From Aquimarina spinulae (lineage in GTDB: Bacteria; Bacteroidota; Bacteroidia; Flavobacteriales; Flavobacteriaceae), in NCBI RefSeq assembly GCF_943373825.1, contig NZ_CALSBP010000002.1:3833501-3897500 (forward strand): DNA of 64,000 nt. Reading direction: 5' to 3'. Within the stretch, counting starts at the first letter, position 1. The number at the start of each line of letters is the position of its first letter. The position numbers and the translations under genes are program-made. The notes beneath the pieces were generated by a model. That model was not told the origin of the DNA, did no database searches, and worked only from the letters and a program-made list of their open reading frames with translations. This document shows, piece after piece, positions 9,645 through 17,168 of this stretch.

Positions 9645-10121
9645 TTAAAAATATAGTTTTTGTAATTCTAATGTATAATCATATTGTAAATCTTCGTGCA
9701 GTACTGTAATCTTCTTTTTGATAGCCGATGTTTCGCGATGATAGATGTTTTTGAGAACCGTATTGTTTTGTATAGAAGGAGTGAAGTTTTTTAACTTTTT
9801 GCAAAAATAAAGAAGTAATTCTATTTCGGTTTCTTTGTTTTTCGAATATCGAATATATTTCTTTATCGTACGCAAAATTTTTCGAATACTTTTTTTAATA
9901 TAATAATATGATGCGGTGTTGATGATTTCGAATTGTTCATCAATTTCTCTCTGTATGCTTATGATATATTCTTCTTCATGAGTCGATTCGAATAATAAAT
10001 AGGTAAGTAATTCTTTGTTTTCTTTTTTAAATCGGGATAGACGAAGACATAATTCTATAAGCTCCTGATGCGAACGATCTGTTAATTCGGTTTTTAGTTC
10101 TTTTACGGTAGCAGTTTTCAT
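9645..10121 (-). CDS. Conserved hypothetical protein, helical, charged
   Basis: 158 residues, not recognised as a named family. It is predicted to be all-helical with many Lys and Glu residues and no signal peptide or membrane segment. Residues 10-70 (RSHQELIELCLRLSRFKKEN onward) look like a DNA- or protein-binding helical bundle. The reading frame is long for so AT-rich a stretch and starts with a plausible ATG (MKTATVKELKTEL), so I regard it as real. No operon partners; both neighbours are more than 200 bp away. Confidence 0.65.
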   Translation of the reverse strand: MKTATVKELKTELTDRSHQELIELCLRLSRFKKENKELLTYLLFESTHEEEYIISIQREIDEQFEIINTASYYYIKKSIRKILRTIKKYIRYSKNKETEIELLLYFCKKLKNFTPSIQNNTVLKNIYHRETSAIKKKITVLHEDLQYDYTLELQKLYF

Positions 10122-10516
10122 CTATACGTAGTGCTTGTTTTATGGTGATACATTTCCTGTATGCAATTTAAATAAAACAATAGTTTCTAGCCCGCTAACT
10201 CATTTTTAACTTATAATAATGGTATATCGATACTTTGCTCCTTTTATACCAGTGTGACTTCATGTTTTTGTGCTTTTTTTGATAACTGTTTGATATGTAT
10301 GCTGTTGGTGTATAAGGCTTTCCGAAGTTATTAACATAGTTATTAACAATAAAAGTAGGTTTTTACGTGTTAATTATTAATTAAAGTGAATAAATAATGT
10401 ATTATAACAGATTTATTTTAGTTTTAAACAAATTATTAACAATAAATCAACAAATAATTTGGTTTATTGTTAATAACTTATTATATTACAGGTAATTAAC
10501 CTTAAATCACACAATC
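10122..10516 (+). promoter_or_regulatory. AT-rich leader with four copies of TTATTAACAATAAA-type repeats
   Basis: No gene is seen in this 395-bp gap. It holds TTATTAACA at 10328-10336, TTATTAACAATAAA at 10340-10353 and again at 10433-10446, and its exact reverse complement at 10463-10476. The last two form a perfect 14-bp inverted repeat around a 16-base loop. The cluster ends about 40 bp before a 32-residue ORF that has its own terminator, so it probably contains the promoter and operators of that small transcription unit. The binding protein is unknown. Confidence 0.5.
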
Positions 10517-10615
10517 ATGAATCATTTTTATTCCACTTTTGGGTTGAATTTTAAGAGTATTGTAAATTTTTTAAGAGAACTCCCTAAGGCTTCTAGTTAT
10601 GCAATTCGTAAGTAA
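10517..10615 (+). CDS. Small ORF (32 aa) in a self-contained transcription unit
   Basis: ATG to TAA, encoding MNHFYSTFGLNFKS followed by IVNFLRELPKASSYAIRK. The peptide is mildly amphipathic and basic at its C-terminus. It is not a recognised family. Support for a real transcript is indirect: a symmetric repeat cluster lies just upstream and a textbook rho-independent terminator 46 bp downstream (10661-10690). It could be a small protein, a leader peptide or an sRNA whose ORF is fortuitous. It is too short for coding statistics to settle. Confidence 0.4.
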   Translation: MNHFYSTFGLNFKSIVNFLRELPKASSYAIRK

Positions 10616-10660
10616 TAGAGATATAACAAATTTTGGGCATTTGTTTTTTAAATCTATGAG

Positions 10661-10690
10661 AGGGATTATTTTTTGGTAATCCCTTTTTTT
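10661..10690 (+). terminator. Rho-independent terminator after the 32-aa ORF
   Basis: Stem AGGGATTA/TAATCCCT (10661-10668 and 10677-10684) with an 8-base loop, then a run of seven T residues on the plus strand. No longer gene precedes it on this strand, so it defines a short transcript starting upstream of 10517. Confidence 0.85.
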
Positions 10691-10866
10691 ATGTTTATTG
10701 CTGAAATGTATATATAAGAGGTAAGGTAAGAAGATGGTTACTTAGAGCTCTCTTAAGTAATAGTATGCGTCTTTGATAGAATACACTTCTAATAGGTTTA
10801 CATTAGATTATCCTCTTTTATCACTAGATTATATGCTTTTAATCTAAGATCAAAACTAATCTATGA

Positions 10867-10905
10867 ACTCACCCTATTTTAAATTTAACTAAAAATAGGA
10901 TGAGT
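10867..10905 (-). terminator. Stem-loop downstream of the peptide precursor gene
   Basis: Inverted repeat ACTCACCCTATTTT/AAAATAGGATGAGT (10867-10880 and 10892-10905), one mismatch in 14. It lies 15 bp past the stop of the minus-strand precursor gene. It lacks a strong T-run, so it may protect the mRNA end or be a weak terminator. Confidence 0.45.
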
Positions 10906-10919
10906 ATGTTTACATAGAA

Positions 10920-11120
10920 CTATCCGTAAACCGGGTAACATTTCCATCCATGGTTCATAAGAAAGTCTGCATTTTTAACATCCTGTTCCAAAGTCCTTCC
11001 ATTAACAGTTTTTTCACAAGTCCAACTTGTAGGATCAAGGGTTAAACTCATGTTTCCGGCATTAATAGCCGATAGGTTAGATAATTTAAATTTTCTGAGA
11101 TCTTTAAGAGTACTTTTCAT
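10920..11120 (-). CDS. Candidate leader-type natural product/bacteriocin precursor peptide
   Basis: 66 residues. The first 23 resemble Bacteroidota leader peptides: a short charged start (MKSTLKDLRKFKLSNLSAIN), then the small-residue pair AG followed by N, like the double-glycine cleavage site recognised by peptidase-containing ABC transporters. The remaining 43 residues form a compact core with two Cys (TCEKTV and WKCYPVYG), two Trp and several Tyr/Asn, which could be disulfide-bonded or modified. No transporter, peptidase or modification enzyme is nearby. The leader match is by eye; the gene could instead encode another small secreted protein. Confidence 0.5.
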   Translation of the reverse strand: MKSTLKDLRKFKLSNLSAINAGNMSLTLDPTSWTCEKTVNGRTLEQDVKNADFLMNHGWKCYPVYG

Positions 11121-11331
11121 AATATGATTTAAAAGTTAAACATACTTCTAAAGTATAGTTATTAAACGACCTTATTGAGGGCGTTTTATAAGTGTAGAGG
11201 AAATTTGGATAAGTGATTTAACTAAATTTATAAGTGAGAGAAACATGATTTTGGAATGGAAACTATTTTAATTTAATAAACCCTGTGGAAAACGAAAAGA
11301 ATATAAAATAATCCTATTGTATCTTAGAGTT

Positions 11332-11472
11332 ATGATAAAAAAATGGCTGGCATATCGATTCTTCAAATGGAGGACGAAAAAGAATAATCTGTGTATTGGT
11401 AACCTTATAAAATTATTAACCCCAGAAAGTAAGTGTTGTCATAAGTGTGGAAGGAAAGTTTATAATTGGTAG
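11332..11472 (+). CDS. Possible small Cys-rich protein (46 aa)
   Basis: ATG to TAG. The N-terminal 20 residues are strongly basic and aromatic (MIKKWLAYRFFKWRTKKNN). The C-terminal part has Cys21 and a CCHKCGR cluster (Cys35, Cys36, Cys39), which could be half of a zinc ribbon or the stub of a longer zinc-binding protein. Not recognised; evidence is only the organised composition in an otherwise gene-free stretch. Confidence 0.3.
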   Translation: MIKKWLAYRFFKWRTKKNNLCIGNLIKLLTPESKCCHKCGRKVYNW

Positions 11473-11831
11473 ATTTACTTGGGGAAAAATTAAACATTAT
11501 TTTATTATGAATCTTGGTTTCAAGGAATCAATAGATGCTCAAGTCTTTAAAAAGATATTAAACTGTTTCTTCCTAAAAACCAAGCACAGTAAGTGTGATA
11601 TCTTTAAATTAGTTTATTGAAATATTAAGGTACTAGCTCTTAAGTTCCTTTCTCCAGAATATATGCGATTACCGCTTTGATAAGAATATATTTTGTTGTT
11701 TAGATGTGCATAGTAAATGCCATTCATCATTACTGTACTTCCCCATTTTCTTTTTTTATTTCTTCCAAATAATTTCATCCCATTAATCGTAAATAACGTT
11801 TTAATATTTTTTTTTGGTTCGTTATTTTATA
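11473..11831. other. Gene-poor stretch at the left edge of the accessory region
   Basis: 359 bp, AT-rich. I see no convincing gene, terminator or element on either strand. A plus-strand open frame near 11717 is hydrophobic low-complexity translation of T-rich DNA and is not credited. Confidence 0.4.
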
Positions 11832-12362
11832 TTATTCTTTTTCATAAGTTAAGATCAGAAGTCCATCATCAAAAGCTTCTTTTTCGATCAACCTCCATTT
11901 TTTGTTTGTTATAGAATTACCAAATAAACGAATTCCATCTCCAATAATTATTGGGTTAAGTTTTAATTTAAGCTGATCAATCAAATCATTATCCAAAAGC
12001 CAGCCTGCAAAGTCTCCACCACCACATAGATAAATATCTGTTTTAGAGTTTGCTTTAATTTCCTTTACTCGATGAATTGATTTTTTTTCAATATGAACAG
12101 AGTTTGCCAGGTTTTCAATTTTCATTGAATCCGAAAAAATGTAATGTTCCATATTTGGATAGGCAGCTTGCCCCGGCTGAAGCCCATATTGAAAACCAAA
12201 CTCATACGTTCTTCTTCCCATTATTACAGTTTCAAATTTTAAAAGCTCGGCCTGATATTTTTCAACTCCCTTCCCTTGAAGTATGAATTGACTTATGTCG
12301 TCGTTCTTGCCTGCAATAAATCCGTCGAGAGAACTTGCTACGTAATAAACAATTTTTTGCAT
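11832..12362 (-). CDS. Dihydrofolate reductase-like RibD C-terminal family protein
   Basis: 176 residues, matching the YyaP/RibD_C fold. It opens with MQKIVYYVASSLDGFIAG, the family N-terminal strand and loop, and contains GRRTYEFG and the nucleotide-binding IYLCGGGDFAGWLL. Such proteins are putative NAD(P)H-dependent reductases of unknown substrate and are frequent accessory genes. No operon partner is adjacent; a palindromic spacer follows upstream at 12396. Confidence 0.85.
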   Translation of the reverse strand: MQKIVYYVASSLDGFIAGKNDDISQFILQGKGVEKYQAELLKFETVIMGRRTYEFGFQYGLQPGQAAYPNMEHYIFSDSMKIENLANSVHIEKKSIHRVKEIKANSKTDIYLCGGGDFAGWLLDNDLIDQLKLKLNPIIIGDGIRLFGNSITNKKWRLIEKEAFDDGLLILTYEKE

Positions 12363-12395
12363 ATGATTTTATATTTTTAGAATTTCTACATTAAT

Positions 12396-12536
12396 CACAA
12401 CAGTATAAGTAAGTATCGAAGTAGCGCAAATTGTTACCTTGCTTTTTGGTTTTTCTCACATTGATTGCTAACTTTTTTATCATAAGTATTATCTTTTACC
12501 AAAAAGATAAGAGTCGTTTGATTTATACTTAGTTGT
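12396..12536 (-). repeat. Weak attC-like spacer element
   Basis: It starts with CACAACAGTATAAGTAAG and ends with TTTATACTTAGTTGTT; the ends are imperfectly complementary. The interior (12432-12478) is clearly related to the interior of the element near 13.9 kb (shared GCTTTTTG...GATTGCTAACTTTT order). Considered a degenerate member of the array elements. Confidence 0.35.
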
Positions 12537-12556
12537 TATGAATATATATAATGGTA

Positions 12557-12769
12557 TTATGTTTTTTTATTTTTCCTTTTCACTGTTTTTATAAGACTAT
12601 AATCGCAAGCTCCATTCTCTAAATATTCAATTTTATGTTCAGATAGTAGTCGAACAATTATTTCTCTGGTTTTTTTTTCATCAAAACCGAGTTTTTCACC
12701 AAGGTCGATTTCGTTTAATCGGCCATTGTTTTCAATTAATGCGTTATAATATTTTTCTTTATTTTCCAT
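12557..12769 (-). CDS. Small winged-helix-like protein
   Basis: 70 residues. The pattern YYNALIENNGRLNEIDLGEKLGF followed by DEKKTREIIVRLLSEHKIEY looks like a helix-turn-helix with a recognition helix and wing, ending in a basic tail. The specific family was not recognised. It overlaps the downstream half of the broken methyltransferase gene by 11 bp, so the two are cotranscribed and may form one cassette. Confidence 0.6.
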   Translation of the reverse strand: MENKEKYYNALIENNGRLNEIDLGEKLGFDEKKTREIIVRLLSEHKIEYLENGACDYSLIKTVKRKNKKT

Positions 12770-13599
12770 ACGTTGTTTGTTTTTTTACGGCTATCATCAT
12801 ATGCGGACTAAAAGGCAAAAGATAGCTGTCGTTTTCTGTAATCTGCATAAGTTCTAATAATGTTTCTTTCTTTTTGTCATTCAACATATTCGTGAAATAA
12901 TTTTTGTCTAACCAGGCCATTCCTTCAACCGCATAAGTAGTAAGATACGTTAATTCTTGACTTATAAATTCGTTTTTAAGCTGTTCTGGTTTATGATAAT
13001 ATGCTTCTGCCAAAAGCCAGGGGAAATCATCTGGCGGATTGTGTATTCCATTTGTCAATTCATCTTTACACATTTCAAAAAATGTTTTTTTTATGAATAA
13101 GCCCATTTAAAAGACCTACCAGGGTAGATGCGGTATAATTAATGGCAAAACCCAAAATGATTCCGTTATTCTTCAAAACACGTTTCGCTTCTCGAATACT
13201 TAGCGCTCTATCTTCTTTTTTTTGAAGATGATACAAAGGGCCATGCAGCAGTATGAGATCGGCAAAATTATTAGGAAATTCGAGTTTTCGAGATTCTCCC
13301 CAATGAACAGAAAATCTGTTTTTTAATTTATCGGCCCTCTTTTGCGCTATTTTTATATGTTTGGGAATAGGCTCGACCAAATGTACCTGGTGTCCTTTGT
13401 TGGCAAGCCATTCTGAATATTTCCCTGTTCCCCCGCCAATGTCAATTATGTTTAAAGGTGAGCTTGAAATATATTTTTCTATGAGCGATTTGATTCTCTC
13501 AAATTCAAAAACACCCATTCCTTTGTTAAGCCTAGTCTCTTCAGAAGCTGTATTATAAAATAGTTCTATATTTCTGCTTATTAACTGTTTACTATTCAT
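12759..13599 (-). pseudogene. Class I SAM-dependent methyltransferase, frameshifted
   Basis: Two overlapping frames together make one methyltransferase of about 270 residues. The upstream part (13075-13599) has the SAM-binding motif IIDIGGGTGKYSEWLA, then HLVEPIPK and the motif LLHGPLYHL. The downstream part (12759-13106) continues with KTFFEMCKDELTNGI and ends AVKKQTTYGK. They are joined at a run of eight A residues in the sense strand (T at 13085-13092 on plus). Removing one A reads through from LIHKK to TFFEMCK. The downstream part's apparent Met start is only that overlap. This is either a true frameshift, a sequencing error, or a slippage site restoring the frame. Confidence 0.8.
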
Positions 13600-13873
13600 T
13601 TTTAATCATTGTATTATCATCACATTTCGAAATGCAAAATGCATTACAAAGTGATAAAGCAATTGATTTTTAATCGATTACTATTGTTGAAATTTGATAA
13701 AATAATTGGATATGATTACCTATACATTGTAAAATCCGAGGATTTATAATGCATTAATTTCTCGTTGTATAGAGAATGTCTTTTTAGTTAAGACTCTGGT
13801 AATATGTGAAATCAGTATAACAGACTATAAAGATATTAATTCTGAATTAATTTTTTTGTAGTAGTTGGTTTTA

Positions 13874-13985
13874 ATTACTGCTAACGTTTAATATTTGTGT
13901 CGTAGCTGGGTAACTGTTACTTTGCTTTTTGATTTTTCTTATGCATAGATTGCTAACTTTTACTCCCAACGAGTACACGTCAATG
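13874..13985 (-). repeat. Weak attC-like spacer element
   Basis: This sits in the 388-bp gap 13600-13987, which holds no gene. It begins TGCTAACGTTTAATATTTGT and ends CGAGTACACGTCAATGTT, imperfectly complementary. Its interior resembles the element at 12.4 kb. The rest of the gap is featureless AT-rich DNA. Confidence 0.35.
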
Positions 13986-13987
13986 TT

Positions 13988-14356
13988 TTAGTTAAGTACT
14001 TGCCTTTTTTTCCTATAAAACACATAAGATATGATCAACAAGGCAAGTGGAATAGCTGGGCCAATGGCTTGACCGTCACCAGCATTTAAATGGGCAATTA
14101 TTGCAAAGACGAGGTCAAGTGCGAATCCCAGGTAGGCTAATGTTTTGATTACCGGGTTTTTGATCAGCCAAATCGCCAATATCCCCAGTATTTTTACTAT
14201 GGCCAGAGGATATATTATTTCGGTGGGAACACCTAAGCTAGTGAACATTTTACTTACCATCTCGTATTGGACAAAATAGGTGATAGCTCCGGCTAGAAGC
14301 ATTAAACTAAATAAGGCCGTTGCTACACGGTAGATTATTAAATCTCTTTTTTTCAT
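13988..14356 (-). CDS. DoxX-like membrane protein
   Basis: 122 residues with four predicted transmembrane helices (about 10-30, 45-65, 70-90, 98-115), the size and layout of the DoxX-like family. Typical features are GAITYFVQYEMVSKMFTSLG and the second-helix LAIVKILGILAIW. These proteins are inner-membrane and of uncertain role, sometimes linked to redox or thiol stress. It is transcribed divergently from an HxlR regulator 100 bp away, a common pairing in which the regulator controls the DoxX gene. Confidence 0.8.
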   Translation of the reverse strand: MKKRDLIIYRVATALFSLMLLAGAITYFVQYEMVSKMFTSLGVPTEIIYPLAIVKILGILAIWLIKNPVIKTLAYLGFALDLVFAIIAHLNAGDGQAIGPAIPLALLIISYVFYRKKRQVLN

Positions 14357-14456
14357 CTTAAAATTTATTTACTGTTTTGTTTGGCAAATTTAGCTCGATT
14401 GCTTTAATTTGGAAAGTAACTATATAAAATATAGTGGTATCCAAAAGTATAGCGAT

Positions 14457-14852
14457 ATGAAAAACAAAGAAGGGAAGGATATAAAAATTCCAATGAAGGA
14501 GCATTTTGGTAATTACATGGTACCAGTTCGAGATGCACTAGAGGTTTTTAGTGGTAAGTGGAAGATCCCAATTATTTCGGCACTTACTTTTTACGAGACT
14601 TGTGGTTTTAAAGAGTTAGAGCGTATTGTAGAAGGGATAACACCAAAAATGTTGTCGAAAGAATTAAAGTTTCTCGAGGAGAATTTATTGATCATCAGAA
14701 AGGTAGAAGATACCCGTCCGATTACTGTTACTTACAGCATTACAGAATACGGAAAAACGTGTAAATCTGTGATGAGTGAATTGTATCGTTGGGGTGTAGA
14801 ACACAGAAAAAAGGTATTTAATATAGAAGGACAAACCTGGGACAAATGCTAG
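14457..14852 (+). CDS. HxlR-family winged-helix transcriptional regulator
   Basis: 131 residues from the ATG at 14457. The HxlR winged helix covers residues 30-115: VFSGKWKIPIISAL (the classic opening), FKELERIVEGITPKMLSKEL (recognition helix) and SITEYGKTCKSVM. A longer frame starts with TTG at 14409, but that start lies within a promoter-like stretch (TTTG near 14377-14384 and TTAATTTG at 14404-14411), so I prefer 14457. It is one of only two sizeable plus-strand genes in the accessory region. It probably controls the divergent DoxX-like gene in response to an electrophile or oxidant. Confidence 0.85.
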   Translation: MKNKEGKDIKIPMKEHFGNYMVPVRDALEVFSGKWKIPIISALTFYETCGFKELERIVEGITPKMLSKELKFLEENLLIIRKVEDTRPITVTYSITEYGKTCKSVMSELYRWGVEHRKKVFNIEGQTWDKC

Positions 14853-14895
14853 GGAATTAATCACTGAATATACTAAGAACTAACTTACTCAATTG

Positions 14896-15012
14896 TATAC
14901 AACAAAAGAATATATGTACCAGTACACATATATTCATTTTGTATTCATTATGCTTATATTTTCGTTTTGCCGTTTGAACCGTTATTAATTATACACTATA
15001 CCATATTGGCAT
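14896..15012 (-). repeat. Short-type hairpin spacer element
   Basis: TATACAAC (14896-14903) is followed by a perfect 10-bp hairpin GAATATATGT/ACATATATTC (14908-14917 and 14925-14934) and then TTTTGTATTC. The hairpin may also terminate the HxlR transcript. The tail (ATTTTGTATTC...TATATTTTC...TTTTG) recurs in the element near 15.6 kb. Confidence 0.45.
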
Positions 15013-15017
15013 TCGTT

Positions 15018-15461
15018 TTATTTCTTCAATTCCATATGTAAAATCGGGTAAGGCTTTCCAGAGGAATCCAATTCAGAGCGACCTATTACGTCAAATCCAC
15101 AATGTTTATAAAACCCAACTCCTTGTTCATTCTGTTCATTCACGTCAACTTTGGTAACATTTAAATTATTAATTGAATAGTCTAATAATGTCTTGCCAAT
15201 TTTTTTTCCTCGATATTCAGGATCAATAAATAACATTTCTAAATTCTGCTCGGCAACACCAAGAAAACCAACTATTTTCTTGCCATTGTTTCTTATGCAT
15301 CTTAATTCAACCGCATCCAAGTATGTATTTAAGATTAGGGGTTTGAAATATTCGATATCTTCTTCTTTTAAAAAGTGATGGGTTGCTCTAACCGAAGACT
15401 CCCACACATTTACCACTTCCTGGTATTCTGTTTTATTAATGGTATCTATTTCTTGTCTCAT
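15018..15461 (-). CDS. GNAT family N-acetyltransferase
   Basis: 147 residues, a single complete GNAT domain. The acetyl-CoA-binding motif A is LFIDPEYRGKKIGKTLL (about 76-92); the C-terminal motif is GVGFYKHCGFDVIGRSELDS, as in YjaB-like acetyltransferases. The substrate is unknown. Such genes are the commonest cargo of bacterial gene cassettes. It has no operon partner. Confidence 0.87.
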   Translation of the reverse strand: MRQEIDTINKTEYQEVVNVWESSVRATHHFLKEEDIEYFKPLILNTYLDAVELRCIRNNGKKIVGFLGVAEQNLEMLFIDPEYRGKKIGKTLLDYSINNLNVTKVDVNEQNEQGVGFYKHCGFDVIGRSELDSSGKPYPILHMELKK

Positions 15462-15472
15462 TTCCTTAGTTC

Positions 15473-15665
15473 TGACTAACAGTAAATTTTTGCTTCAAAT
15501 CTACTCTAAAATTTTATCTGTTAGCTTAAGAAATTAATAGAGTTTCTTTATGTGGGGAATTACTGCTAATAAAGATGTGTGTGCGTCAGTATATATCTAT
15601 TTTGTATTCTTTATATTTTCATTTTGGCACTTACTTGCTATGTTTTGTTATATAATGTTATCTAC
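15473..15665 (-). repeat. Degenerate spacer element between GNAT and DUF3841 genes
   Basis: It begins TGACTAACAG and ends TATAATGTTATCTAC. The last nine bases, GTTATCTAC (15657-15665), are the reverse complement of GTAGCTAAC at 16269-16277 on the other side of the DUF3841 gene with one mismatch. The interior resembles the element at 14.9 kb. The two arms of this copy no longer pair well. Confidence 0.45.
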
Positions 15666-15670
15666 TTTTT

Positions 15671-16258
15671 TTATTTTGCTATAAATTTATCCACTTTAAT
15701 TACATCTTCCAGCTGTAATTCCCAAAAGGTAGCTTGAATTTTCTTTTCTTGAAATGGTAAAGTATAATACTCTAAGTCAAAATTCATGTCAAAAATCTTT
15801 TCCCAACTCTTCTCAATTAGATTTTTCTCTAGTTTTGATAATTTCTCAAACTCGTCATTACCGCGTCTTTTTTCGTATTCGTTAGCCTCTATTTCAGAGT
15901 CGGCTATATAATCTTTATAACTAAGTGGCCAATGCCATAAAATGAAATCTGACAACAAAATATCTTTCTGTTCTTTTTCGATTTCTATTCGATAACCAAC
16001 GGTTCCGCTTGGTAGATGACCAGATTTCCTTAAATCAGGTTTTCTTTTATTAGAATCAAAATGTTGATACCAAGCCCATACAGGAAATTGATTTGTTTTT
16101 TCAGGTTTACCAATCCGATTACTCATTTGGATTTTCATCCATTCATAACCAGATTTGAAATCAGGCTTTACGAACTCCTCTTTTGGTATTAAAAATCCTT
16201 TCTTCTGTAATTCGTTCCATCCACTTTCATTTTGTATTGTCCAGAGTTTGATTTTCAT
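15671..16258 (-). CDS. DUF3841 family protein
   Basis: 195 residues, full length for DUF3841. Family features are the N-terminal MKIKLWTIQNESGWNELQKK, the FPVWAWYQH motif near residue 80 with its conserved aromatic residues, and DFILWHWPLSY near 125. The domain has no established function but is often a single-gene cassette in mobile arrays. It is bounded by GTTATCTAC and GTAGCTAAC, complementary in 8 of 9 positions, placing the gene in one cassette. Confidence 0.8.
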   Translation of the reverse strand: MKIKLWTIQNESGWNELQKKGFLIPKEEFVKPDFKSGYEWMKIQMSNRIGKPEKTNQFPVWAWYQHFDSNKRKPDLRKSGHLPSGTVGYRIEIEKEQKDILLSDFILWHWPLSYKDYIADSEIEANEYEKRRGNDEFEKLSKLEKNLIEKSWEKIFDMNFDLEYYTLPFQEKKIQATFWELQLEDVIKVDKFIAK

Positions 16259-16268
16259 TCAGTGAATT

Positions 16269-16465
16269 GTAGCTAACGTCTCGGCTATGGTTTGTACGGG
16301 AATTAAAAGTAGTGAACTTTCGATTAAGCACTTAGCCAAAACTTTTTATTTTGTTTTAATTTTTCATTTTAAAGCCAAATCAAAAGATTTGGCGTACATT
16401 CTAAATATAGACAGACCTTCCCTCAAAGACTAAAACCCGTATTAACTATAGCCATTGTTGTACCC
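16269..16465 (-). repeat. attC-like palindromic element
   Basis: Outer arms GGCTATGGTTTGTACGGG and CCCGTATTAACTATAGCC pair imperfectly over 18 bases; an inner hairpin AAGCCAAAT/ATTTGGCG forms the core. Plus-strand ends are GTAGCTAACG and CATTGTTGTACCC. The stop codon of the NrfD-like gene (16442-16444) lies inside the right arm, so its last residues are encoded by the element. Confidence 0.7.
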
Positions 16466-17011
16466 AGTTTTTTTTCTTTTTATTATTTCAAATATTCCCA
16501 ATGTCAGCATTACAATTACTAAACCTTGCAAAAAGAATATTCCAATTCCATACGAAGCAGATTCCATTAGTCCAGTATTCCAATATTCAGTACCGTAATC
16601 TCGATGAAAACTTGTAACTATAATTACAAAACGTTCAAAATACATTCCGCTTTTCATTCCGAATGCAACTAATAAGACATACCAAAATTTTGATGCTAAT
16701 TTTCTTATAAATAAAGTCATAGGTAAAATTAAAGCACCTAAAAACATCATCCAATATGCCCAAGCATAAGGTCCAGTTGCACGATTGATAAAGGCGTGTT
16801 CATCCGGATTAACAGCCATTCCGATTAGATAGAAAGTAAAAGTGACTATTGTATAAATAATGATTATCCAACGAATTAAATTCAGAGCTTTTTTCGTTTC
16901 AAATCGGTTTTTTAAAGTCAGTTTGACAACCATTAATATAAGAATTATTGGAATCAGGCAATAAATCAGATTCGCATCAACTATTTCAATAATCCTTTTA
17001 TATAATTCCAT
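16442..17011 (-). CDS. NrfD/ActC-like membrane protein, C-terminal-type domain only
   Basis: 189 residues with five or six predicted membrane helices. The middle matches the C-terminal region of the NrfD-like quinol-interacting subunit of alternative complex III (ActC): NRATGPYAWAYWMMF, then GMYFERFVIIVTSFHRDYG. Full ActC/NrfD proteins of this type have about 450 residues and ten helices, so this is a half-size version with its own ATG start. No other complex III gene is nearby. It is enclosed by GTTGTACCC (16457-16465) and GGGTACAAC (17043-17051), a perfect 9-bp cassette boundary. It may be a captured fragment or a stand-alone small membrane protein; quinone binding alone is unproven. Confidence 0.65.
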   Translation of the reverse strand: MELYKRIIEIVDANLIYCLIPIILILMVVKLTLKNRFETKKALNLIRWIIIIYTIVTFTFYLIGMAVNPDEHAFINRATGPYAWAYWMMFLGALILPMTLFIRKLASKFWYVLLVAFGMKSGMYFERFVIIVTSFHRDYGTEYWNTGLMESASYGIGIFFLQGLVIVMLTLGIFEIIKRKKTGYNNGYS

Positions 17012-17042
17012 TTTTAGTTTTGCTTATGTCGCTCGTCAAATT

Positions 17043-17100
17043 GGGTACAACAAAGATATAAAGGATATATGTCCTTTATATTTCCTGTATGGTTATTTAT
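17043..17100 (-). repeat. Short-type attC-like hairpin
   Basis: GGGTACAACAAAG is followed by a perfect 10-bp stem ATATAAAGGA/TCCTTTATAT (17056-17065 and 17072-17081). GGGTACAAC is the exact complement of GTTGTACCC beyond the stop of the NrfD-like gene. Confidence 0.6.
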
Positions 17101-17168
17101 AATTAATGTTTTTGATTTGGTTCACTTTCTAGACATAGCTTCCTGTATCGTTTTAAAGAAGGATGAAA

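Noticed and set aside
10328..10476. Replication origin with DnaA boxes
   Set aside because: The repeat TTATTAACA differs from the TTATCCACA consensus, and no dnaA, dnaN or origin-linked gene is near.
11717..11914. Plus-strand 65-residue frame
   Set aside because: It is low-complexity hydrophobic translation of T-rich DNA and overlaps the DHFR-like gene on the other strand.
14409..14456. Longer HxlR start at a TTG
   Set aside because: The codons lie in a promoter-like stretch, and ATG 14457 gives a normal-length HxlR protein.
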